Positions 1 to 5,194 of a DNA stretch of 6,927 nucleotides are shown here, in pieces. The position numbers were made by a program, and so were the translations under genes. Origin of the DNA: JBBITW01 sp037440525 (GTDB lineage: Bacteria; Desulfobacterota; BSN033; UBA1163); NCBI GenBank assembly GCA_037440525.1, contig JBBITW010000185.1, forward strand, positions 1 to 6,927. Direction: 5' to 3'. Positions within the stretch are counted from its first letter, which is position 1. Each line of letters begins with the position of its first letter. The notes beneath the pieces are model-generated. The model saw only the letters and a program-made list of their open reading frames with translations. It did no database searches and was not told where the DNA came from.

Positions 1-93
1 AATCCTTGACCCCTTGAATCCTTTAGATTTTGTCAACTTTTTTGGAGATGATCCAGATATTTGAAACCTAACCTCGTAGCCTCTTTTGCTTGA

Positions 94-170
94 TGGAGTG
101 CGAAGGCGTGGCAATCCGACGGATGTCGTTGCGAGGACCCCGCACTTGATGCGGGGGACGTGGCAATCTT
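94..170. repeat. REP-like palindromic repeat with a duplicated CGTGGCAATC end
   Basis: The decamer CGTGGCAATC occurs twice in direct orientation, at 107-116 and 159-168. Between them are GTTGCGAGG and a perfect 7-bp stem with a 5-base loop: CCCCGCA (138-144), CTTGA, TGCGGGG (150-156). The pattern GTTGCGAGG...stem...CGTGGCAATC resembles dispersed extragenic palindromes (the 'attgcgagg...gtggcaatct' type) that I know from many Gram-negative genomes. The first decamer looks like the right end of a second, truncated copy, so this is probably one full and one partial copy in tandem. The unit ends only about 8 bases before the ATG of the DUF1460 gene. No open frame of its own is credible. Confidence 0.7.
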
Positions 171-177
171 ATTAATT

Positions 178-978
178 ATGAAGAAGAGAAAAAGTATTAG
201 TCTTGAAGAAAAGGATCGAAATATATTAGATAAACTTCTGAAATTCATAGATAAGGGAGGGTTTTTAGATTTTCAGGGCAAACTCATTTGCGAGGTAGGG
301 AAATTCTTTCTAAGAGCACCCTATAGAGTTTGCACCTTAGAGGGGAAAGGTCCTGAGACAACTGTCATTAATCTCAGAGAATTTGACTGTTTTACATTTG
401 TTGAAAATGTTGTTGCCCTATCACAATATATAAAATCCAAAAGGAGGTCATTTGAGTCTTTTAAGAAGATACTTAAAAGAATACGTTATAGAAGAGGAGT
501 CTTAAAGGGCTATACTTCAAGGCTTCATTATTACTCTGACTGGATTTACGATAATCAGAGAAAGGGGATCCTGAGGGATATTACAAAAGAGATTGGAGGG
601 AGGCCTTTTAAAAAGGTCGTTGATTTTATGACAGTAAATGAAGAGCTTTACCCCTCGTTAAAAATCCCCAAGAATTTTCGGAGGATGAGGGACATAGAGA
701 GGATGATCACAAAAAGGGGGCTATTTTTCATCCCGAAGAAAATGATTAAATATCTGGAAGATAAATTTCTGGATGGAGATCTAATTGGGGTAACAACAGA
801 AAGAAAGGGACTTGATGTTCAGCATGCAGGCATTGCAATAAGGATTGGGGGAAAGATACACCTACTTCATGCCTCGAGAAGAGAAGGGAAGGTTGCAATT
901 TCTAAAAAGCCACTTAACCAATATATATTAACTAATAAAAATTATTCAGGTATTATGGTGGCGAGGGTGAAAGAGTAA
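178..978 (+). CDS. DUF1460 family protein, NlpC/P60-like N-acetylmuramoyl-L-alanine amidase/peptidase
   Basis: A 266-residue protein with the hallmarks of DUF1460, a papain-fold cysteine hydrolase family related to NlpC/P60 and thought to cut murein peptides or muramoyl-alanine bonds. The probable nucleophile is Cys71 in LREFDCFTFVEN (66-77). A second conserved block, RLHYYSDWIYDN, is at 115-126, followed by GILRDITKEIGG. The probable catalytic histidine is His216 in DVQHAGIA (213-220), and HLLHAS (228-233) is a further family signature. The family region looks complete. Family members are commonly exported, but this N-terminus (MKKRKSISLEEKDRN) is charged with no hydrophobic segment, so no signal peptide is visible. 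The ATG at 178 is preferred. A GTG at 160 in the same frame adds MAILLI, but it lies inside the repeat. Neither start has a good Shine-Dalgarno site; GGGGGA at 153-158 is about 19 bases from the ATG. The 3' end overlaps the converging glycosyltransferase gene. The family call is firm; substrate and cell location are not. Confidence 0.9.
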   Translation: MKKRKSISLEEKDRNILDKLLKFIDKGGFLDFQGKLICEVGKFFLRAPYRVCTLEGKGPETTVINLREFDCFTFVENVVALSQYIKSKRRSFESFKKILKRIRYRRGVLKGYTSRLHYYSDWIYDNQRKGILRDITKEIGGRPFKKVVDFMTVNEELYPSLKIPKNFRRMRDIERMITKRGLFFIPKKMIKYLEDKFLDGDLIGVTTERKGLDVQHAGIAIRIGGKIHLLHASRREGKVAISKKPLNQYILTNKNYSGIMVARVKE

Positions 979-2440
979 ATTCCCTGTTGATCTTTTGACG
1001 AAAAAGAATCTCATCAGTCCGAATCTTATCCTTAAAAGCATCCCTCTGGTTTATCTCTTCTATGGAGAGACCTTCATCACTATTTCCTGACCAGCGTCTT
1101 GAAAGGTATAGGTTTTCATAAATCCTTCCAATTCTATATTCTCGAGAAATTCTAAGGCCCATGGCATAATCCTCACCATAGCTCTCATTTAAGAAACCTA
1201 TTTTTCTTATTAAAGATGTATCAAATCCACGGGGTGCACCGAGTCCATTGATGCGCAATGCATTGTTGTGGCCATTTTCATCGCTCCATTCCTCATGGGT
1301 AATGAATCCTGGTGGAATTTCTCTGAGGTAATAATTGACCACAGTATAAGAACCTATGACCATAGCAAAATTTTCCTCCCTGAGCATATCCACCATCTTC
1401 TGCAGGGTATATTTGCTCGAATACAGGTCGTCTGAATCGAGCTGGATTGCATAGCGACCGCAATACTTTGAGTTTATAGCTTCATTCCAGCAACCACCGA
1501 TACCAAGATCAGTTCTTTTGGGTATTATATGCTTCAGCTTCGAAGACTTATTCGAAAGATTTGAAATGATCGAAGTGGTTCCGTCTGTTGAGTGATTATC
1601 AACTATAATGATATTGAATGGAAAGTTGGTCTCCTGTGATAGAGCACTTTTTATGGCCTCGCCAATTGTCTCCTTCCTGTTTCTTACAGGAATGATGATC
1701 GATGCCTCCAGAGGAAATCTTTTCGTTTCTTCTGAGGTCTTTTTAAGCCTCTGCGGGTTTATATATGCACCTATATTTTTAAGATGATTTGTAAAGACCA
1801 TTTCCATCTCTCTCTGAATAGGCTGGTTTTTAGAATCGAGATATGAAAATATCCTCTCCACTGCTGAAGGAGAATTTTTTTTCACTATAGAATACATGGG
1901 CTCCCGAAGATGATATATTGGATGATCTACTGATAACTTTAAACGCAGGTCATAGAGAGCTGAAAATTTGACTTCAGGAATGGGGCCATATTTTTTTAAG
2001 GCATTCCGAACCGATGGAAGAGAGAGAAGTAAAACTGGACCAAAATCAAAATCATCGCGAACACTTCCAGTTTGATAGTCATTTAAGGGGTGTAGAATTC
2101 TTTCCCCATTTCCTTCTTCGTAAAAATCTGAATAGACTAAGCCTGCATTTTTTAATTCTGATGTTTTTACAATCTTATCCAATGCATTTTGCTCAATGTA
2201 GATATCTTTTAAAATGATAAGGATTAACTCTGTTTCCACTTCACTTAGAATTCGATCAATTGTCTTTTGAGATGTAAGGGGTTCACCTAAAAGGGTATGG
2301 GATTTAGGAATTTTTAGATTTATCTCTTCCCCTGCGGTGATAAAGATTTTCTCAACAATAGGAGACTTTGTTAGAAAAGAGATGGTCTTTTCAAAGAAAT
2401 CTCCATGATAATAAGAAAGAACTGCAGTTAATTTATTCAT
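953..2440 (-). CDS. family 2 glycosyltransferase with two GT-A-like halves
   Basis: A 495-residue protein. The C-terminal half (about 245-460) is a classical GT2 domain: an ASIIIPVRNR first strand (246-255), IIIVDNHSTDGT (277-288) for nucleotide-sugar binding, the metal-binding DSDD (335-338), GLGAPRGFD (399-407) at the acceptor side, and a probable catalytic base in GEDYAM (422-427). The N-terminal half (about 1-185) resembles a second, diverged GT-A fold: TAVLSYYHGDFFEKT at its start, VYSDFYEEG (102-110) where a DXD would lie, then DYQTGSVRDDFDFG (121-134). I infer that it is non-catalytic or has its own specificity. There is no signal peptide or membrane segment, so the enzyme is probably cytosolic, acting on surface polysaccharide, glycolipid or a protein glycan; donor and acceptor cannot be read. 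A weak GCGAG lies 9-13 bases upstream of the ATG. It follows the V4R gene by 45 bases on the same strand, probably one transcript. The stop lies inside the DUF1460 coding region. Confidence 0.9.
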   Translation of the reverse strand: MNKLTAVLSYYHGDFFEKTISFLTKSPIVEKIFITAGEEINLKIPKSHTLLGEPLTSQKTIDRILSEVETELILIILKDIYIEQNALDKIVKTSELKNAGLVYSDFYEEGNGERILHPLNDYQTGSVRDDFDFGPVLLLSLPSVRNALKKYGPIPEVKFSALYDLRLKLSVDHPIYHLREPMYSIVKKNSPSAVERIFSYLDSKNQPIQREMEMVFTNHLKNIGAYINPQRLKKTSEETKRFPLEASIIIPVRNRKETIGEAIKSALSQETNFPFNIIIVDNHSTDGTTSIISNLSNKSSKLKHIIPKRTDLGIGGCWNEAINSKYCGRYAIQLDSDDLYSSKYTLQKMVDMLREENFAMVIGSYTVVNYYLREIPPGFITHEEWSDENGHNNALRINGLGAPRGFDTSLIRKIGFLNESYGEDYAMGLRISREYRIGRIYENLYLSRRWSGNSDEGLSIEEINQRDAFKDKIRTDEILFRQKINREFTLSPSPP

Positions 2441-2485
2441 CTAAATCTCGCTAATTTATAATTGATAAAGCCGGATTTTATTTCA

Positions 2486-2998
2486 TCAAACGTTTTTTTG
2501 TTTAATCTCAAATAGGCAAAAATCATCTCCTTTTGAGAGACATAACAATTCTTCTGCCTCAACATTCTTACCAAGGGTTGTAGAGACTAAACCAGAAATC
2601 ACACCTCGAATCAGATGGCAGACAGGCCTGTTTGAAATACCGTATGCCTTTGCGAAAGGTGAGTGAAAAACCTTTATGGAGATATAATTTCTCAGGGGAT
2701 CAAACTCAGCGAGTTCGAATCTTCCCCATCCAATTCGAGTTCCCATCATTAACATGAATTTTAATGTTTCTTTCTCTGATAGCTTAAAGATATCTCTAAA
2801 TTTCCTTGATGATAGACTCCCTCCTTGAAACCCACAATCAAAGAGGATATGAGAGGCCCTATCGCCGAGTTCCTTTTCAATGGATCTCTGCAAGGTGGCT
2901 AATACATCAGATCTGATCAGTATGTAACAAACCTCCTTGTAAATGAGGGATCCCGTTTCTTCATTGAATTGAATCTCACTTAGAATTTCGTTTTTCAT
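2486..2998 (-). CDS. stand-alone V4R (4-vinyl reductase) domain protein, predicted zinc-binding sensor or chaperone
   Basis: A 170-residue protein whose C-terminal 60 residues are a textbook V4R domain: FHSPFAKAYG (111-120), PVCHLIRGVISGL (125-137), then GKNVEAEELLC (143-153) and KGDDFCLFEI (156-165). Cys127, Glu150, Cys153 and Cys161 are spaced 23, 3 and 8 residues apart, matching from memory the zinc ligands of the phenol sensor MopR (Cys155, Glu178, Cys181, Cys189), so a structural zinc site is predicted. The N-terminal 105 residues, with MGTRIGWGRFELAEFDP (85-101), match the region preceding V4R in XylR/DmpR-type sensors and BchJ-like proteins. There is no AAA+, helix-turn-helix or membrane part, so it is not a complete XylR-type regulator. 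V4R proteins bind small hydrophobic ligands or assist tetrapyrrole and cobamide enzymes; which applies here is unknown. The start is backed by GAGG 7 bases upstream (GAGGTTGAAAG-ATG). It is first in a probable operon with the glycosyltransferase. Confidence 0.9.
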   Translation of the reverse strand: MKNEILSEIQFNEETGSLIYKEVCYILIRSDVLATLQRSIEKELGDRASHILFDCGFQGGSLSSRKFRDIFKLSEKETLKFMLMMGTRIGWGRFELAEFDPLRNYISIKVFHSPFAKAYGISNRPVCHLIRGVISGLVSTTLGKNVEAEELLCLSKGDDFCLFEIKQKNV

Positions 2999-3165
2999 CT
3001 TTCAACCTCATAGGGGATCTTAAAGTTTTTCGGTTAGAACTTCCTTTGCACCTCGATTAAATGGTTACAAATGAAATCTCCAAGAGAGCTATGAAATACT
3101 TATTCAAAGCCTGTAATTGATCTATTTAATGCTCCCATTAATAATTAATTGATTGCTATAATAAT
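2999..3165. other. intergenic spacer upstream of the V4R gene
   Basis: AT-rich sequence between the V4R start and the inverted-repeat element. It must hold the minus-strand promoter of the V4R-glycosyltransferase pair, but I see no convincing -35/-10 pair on that strand. On the plus strand TGCTATAAT (3154-3162) has the form of an extended -10 and would fire into the repeat element, but it has no matching -35 and no gene directly behind it. No open frame of its own, RNA gene or terminator is recognisable. Confidence 0.4.
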
Positions 3166-3369
3166 AACCCCACCTTGCCTTCCCTTATTTTGAGACTGTG
3201 TCGCAATGAGGTGTATGCCATGTTTGTCATTCCGAGCCTCATTTTTCTGTCATTCCGAGCGAAGCGAGGAATCTATAGAATTCAAACCCTTATAAAACAT
3301 AGATTCTTCGGCTAAAGCCTAAGAATGACATTACGACAAAGTCCCTTTAAGGGAAGGTATGGAGAGGTT
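3166..3369. mobile_element. nested inverted-repeat element, MITE-like, non-coding
   Basis: Two nested pairs of inverted repeats span 204 bases. The outer arms are 3166-3208 and 3329-3369. Their first 22 positions (AACCCCACCTTGCCTTCCCT... against the reverse complement of the right end) match at 18, and similarity continues through the GTCGCAATG / CATTACGAC ends. The inner arms are 3248-3276 and 3299-3330. Both begin TGTCATTC and end GAATCTAT when read inward, around a loop of 22 bases. A 13-base direct repeat, TGTCATTCCGAGC, occurs at 3225-3237 and 3248-3260, suggesting a second repeat unit landed in or was duplicated within the first. There is no transposase frame, so any movement would need an enzyme encoded elsewhere. 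No clear target duplication is visible; the flanks are AT-rich (TAAT on the left, AATT on the right). The inner core is the GTCATTCCGAGCGAAGCGAGGAATCT type that is dispersed in many bacterial genomes. Confidence 0.75.
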
Positions 3370-3407
3370 AATTACTTAAATACTTTTTCAAAGCTCTTCA
3401 ATATGGC

Positions 3408-3434
3408 TTGACAGTTAAACCACATTGGTATAAT
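3408..3434 (+). promoter_or_regulatory. sigma-70 promoter of the TRAP operon, extended -10
   Basis: A perfect -35 hexamer TTGACA (3408-3413) and a perfect -10 hexamer TATAAT (3429-3434) are separated by 15 bases. The -10 carries the extended TGn motif (TGG at 3426-3428), which can compensate for the short spacer. Reading the -10 as TAATAT (3431-3436) would give the usual 17-base spacer. Transcription would begin near 3441 and leave a leader of roughly 109 bases before dctP. It lies 38 bases beyond the repeat element. No operator palindrome is evident around it. Confidence 0.75.
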
Positions 3435-3496
3435 ATGATTGAGATTTTTAATACAATATAGCTTCGGTTTTTTAAAAAGGCAAGAATCAAAAAGAG

Positions 3497-3545
3497 AGGA
3501 GGTGAAGATTTTAAATTTTATTAATTTTATTAATGAAAAGGAGGG
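3497..3545 (+). promoter_or_regulatory. dctP leader with two Shine-Dalgarno motifs
   Basis: AGGAGGG (3539-3545) lies 4 bases before the ATG at 3550 and is the ribosome site that fixes the dctP start, agreeing with the signal peptide that begins there. A second full AGGAGG is at 3497-3502, followed by GTGAAGATT in the same frame as dctP. Starting there would add 14-16 residues before the signal peptide, which is unlikely. Between the two sites TTTTATTAA occurs twice in tandem, leaving an unstructured AT-rich stretch. The upstream motif may be a ribosome standby site or a relic. Confidence 0.6.
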
Positions 3546-3549
3546 AAAA

Positions 3550-4533
3550 ATGAAGAAATTATTAATCTCATTATTAATTGCTTTAATGTGCATCATAGGG
3601 ACTATTCTAAATATTTCCTCTCTTTCAGCAGAGGTGATGGAGCTCAAAGGGGTCTCGTTCCTTCCAAAGGATCATCGGTTATGTGCTCAGATTCCAGTAT
3701 GGATAGTGAGGGTAAATGAGTCACTTAAGGATGTATTAAAAATTACATGGGTTGGTGGACCAGAGGTGATGCCCCCCTTCGAGCAGCCAGAGGCCATCAG
3801 GAAAGGGATTTTCCAGGTTGGTTTTATACCGGCCGCATACTATATGGGAATTCTTCCTGAAGCGGATGCCATATCCCTTTCAAAATATGATTTTAAGAAG
3901 GAGAGAGAGAAGGGAGGGGTGTGGGACTATTTTGTGGAGAGGCATAAAAAGATAAATATGATGCTTCTTGGAACGTGGCTTTATGACCCATTTTATCTCT
4001 ATGTGAAAAAATCCGTAAAAGGCCTTGATGATCTTAAGGGGCTGAAGATGAGGACAGCAGCAAAATATGACAAGATGATGTTAAAGCTTGGGATGGTGCC
4101 GGTGACAGTCTCCTTCGGTGAGACCTATACAGCTCTCCAGAGGGGTGTAGTGGATGGATTTGGGTGGCCCACGATTGGCCCGAGGGAGTGGGGATGGTTG
4201 GAATTCTCCAAATATGTAATTGATATCCCATTTTATACAAGGCAGAACACCTTCTTCGTCATGAATCTTGATTCATGGAATAAAATTTCAAAGCCAAATC
4301 AGGATAAGATTCACGATATCACCATAAGATTTGAGCCCGAAATGAAGGCCTATTTTGAAAAAGAGATAGAGAAGGAAAAGAAGGAGATGGAGAGGGTTGG
4401 TGTAAAAAGGATCAAATTATCTCCGGAAGAGACGAAGAAGTTTCTCGATACAGCAAATTATGCATTCCTGGAAGACCTTGAGAAGAAGGTTCCTGAAGAG
4501 GTGAAGGTGATTAAGAAGTTATTGGGATATTAA
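3550..4533 (+). CDS. dctP: TRAP transporter periplasmic substrate-binding protein, DctP family
   Basis: A 327-residue extracytoplasmic binding protein of a TRAP transporter. It captures the substrate, usually an organic acid, and hands it to the DctQM membrane complex, which is driven by an ion gradient. The Sec signal peptide is plain: MKKLL, a hydrophobic core to about residue 25, and probable cleavage after Ala27 (SLSA-EV). Cys14 lies in the core, but the residue before it is Met, so it is not a lipobox. Family signatures are GLDDLKGLKMRTAA (158-171), where Arg168 matches the arginine that typically clamps the carboxylate, VTVSFGETYTALQRGVVDG (185-203), and FVMNLDSWNKIS (236-247) with the conserved asparagine region. 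Length is normal. A Lys/Glu-rich helix fills 265-285. The start is set by AGGAGGG and the signal peptide; in-frame upstream codons back to 3439 are leader. It is first in the operon, before dctQ and dctM. The ligand cannot be named from the sequence. Confidence 0.95.
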   Translation: MKKLLISLLIALMCIIGTILNISSLSAEVMELKGVSFLPKDHRLCAQIPVWIVRVNESLKDVLKITWVGGPEVMPPFEQPEAIRKGIFQVGFIPAAYYMGILPEADAISLSKYDFKKEREKGGVWDYFVERHKKINMMLLGTWLYDPFYLYVKKSVKGLDDLKGLKMRTAAKYDKMMLKLGMVPVTVSFGETYTALQRGVVDGFGWPTIGPREWGWLEFSKYVIDIPFYTRQNTFFVMNLDSWNKISKPNQDKIHDITIRFEPEMKAYFEKEIEKEKKEMERVGVKRIKLSPEETKKFLDTANYAFLEDLEKKVPEEVKVIKKLLGY

Positions 4534-4565
4534 GGGAAAGGGGGGATGATACCCCCCTTTCCCTT
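4532..4565 (+). terminator. perfect stem-loop between dctP and dctQ (attenuator or mRNA-stabilising hairpin)
   Basis: AAGGGAAAGGGGGG (4532-4545) and CCCCCCTTTCCCTT (4552-4565) pair perfectly over 14 bp around the 6-base loop ATGATA. The left arm begins inside the dctP stop codon. No run of T follows (the next bases are ATATGAATC), so it is not a classical intrinsic terminator. Its position suits a partial transcription stop or a 3' barrier that protects the dctP message, either of which would give more binding protein than permease. It ends 12 bases before the first dctQ start codon and could also limit dctQ translation. Confidence 0.75.
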
Positions 4566-4577
4566 ATATGAATCTAA

Positions 4578-5084
4578 ATGGAGAAAATGATATTTGATCT
4601 TATAGAAAAGATTTCTTCAACGATCAATAGAGTCTTTCTATTGTTGGCCTCCATAAATATGGGAGCTCTTGTAATTATCATATGCCTTGACCTAATTCTC
4701 AGATACTTTTTTAATTCTCCCCTAATTTGGGCAACAGAGATTACAGAAATCTCCCTTCTATACATCACATTTCTCGGAACAGCATGGGTATTTAGAGATG
4801 ATGGCCACGTAGTAATAGATGTATTTACAGTTAAGGTTACAGGTAGGAAGAGATATGTCTTGAGGATGATAAACTATATGATTGTTGGTATTGTATCACT
4901 GCTATTAATCTACTACGGCTTTATTACTACCTATGATCATTATGAGAGAAGGGTATTTAATCCAACAATCATGGAGACACCAATTGCCCTTATCATTATG
5001 ATCATACCCATAGGCTCCGTTCCGCTCTTTCTGGAGGTCTTACTAAAATGGAGGAAGATAATGAACTCAGATTCCAAGTCATAG
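4578..5084 (+). CDS. dctQ: TRAP transporter small permease subunit, DctQ family
   Basis: A 168-residue membrane protein with four predicted transmembrane helices at about 19-41, 50-72, 95-117 and 133-155, the standard DctQ plan. The family signature lies at the end of helix 1 and in helix 2: LRYFFNSPLIWATEITEISL (41-60), then GTAWVFRDDGHVVID (67-81). DctQ is the essential partner of DctM and helps dock the loaded binding protein. The start is not settled. The ATG at 4578 has no Shine-Dalgarno site, because the stem-loop occupies the upstream region. The ATG at 4587 has GGAG at 4580-4583 but only three bases of spacing. The two products differ by three residues (MEK). Translation may depend on coupling to dctP or on hairpin opening. 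dctP ends 44 bases upstream and dctM starts 110 bases downstream, wide for an operon whose genes often abut. Confidence 0.95.
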   Translation: MEKMIFDLIEKISSTINRVFLLLASINMGALVIIICLDLILRYFFNSPLIWATEITEISLLYITFLGTAWVFRDDGHVVIDVFTVKVTGRKRYVLRMINYMIVGIVSLLLIYYGFITTYDHYERRVFNPTIMETPIALIIMIIPIGSVPLFLEVLLKWRKIMNSDSKS

Positions 5085-5194
5085 GCACCAGATTGATTCA
5101 AATGAACGAATTTTAAAACAGTAAATAATACCCTTTTAGTCATATAAAATTGTTGCTCAAAATCTGTCTGGAATTTGAGGTCTGGAGTTGTAAA
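5085..5194 (+). other. spacer between dctQ and dctM
   Basis: A spacer of 110 bases, mostly AT-rich, with no strong hairpin, repeat or promoter I can support. It carries the dctM ribosome site, GGAG at 5184-5187, seven bases before the ATG at 5195. The dctM frame is open back to a TTG at 5150, but the extra residues (MLLKICLEFEVWSCK) are not typical of the family and have no ribosome site. Confidence 0.6.

Noticed and set aside
1..40. Short tandem-like CCTTGA(A/C)(C/T)CC units at the window start
   Set aside because: Only two to three imperfect units are visible and the window edge cuts the region, so a repeat array cannot be supported.
160..177. GTG at 160 as the start of the DUF1460 gene
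   Set aside because: It lies inside the repeat decamer, has no correctly spaced ribosome site and adds only MAILLI, too short to be a signal peptide.
33..248. Minus-strand open frame of 71 codons across the first repeat
   Set aside because: It runs through the REP-like repeat and the start of the DUF1460 gene, has no ribosome site and shows no protein family character.
2014..2217. Plus-strand open frame inside the glycosyltransferase gene
   Set aside because: It lies antisense to a conserved coding region, and its product has no recognisable motif.
3154..3162. TGCTATAAT as a plus-strand promoter
   Set aside because: It has the extended -10 form but no acceptable -35, and no gene lies between it and the better promoter at 3408-3434. 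It was kept only as a remark.
3225..3330. Possible CRISPR array from the repeated TGTCATTCCGAGC
   Set aside because: There are only two direct copies, the spacing is short (10 bases between copies) and the copies belong to an inverted-repeat structure; no cas gene is present.
3372..3647. Minus-strand open frame of 91 codons across the dctP promoter and leader
   Set aside because: It overlaps the promoter, the ribosome site and the signal-peptide codons of dctP on the opposite strand and is of AT-rich chance composition.
4034..4240. Minus-strand open frames inside the TRAP genes (also 4574-4768, 4940-5143, 5302-5544 and 6207-6419)
   Set aside because: All are antisense shadows of strongly conserved DctP, DctQ and DctM coding sequence.
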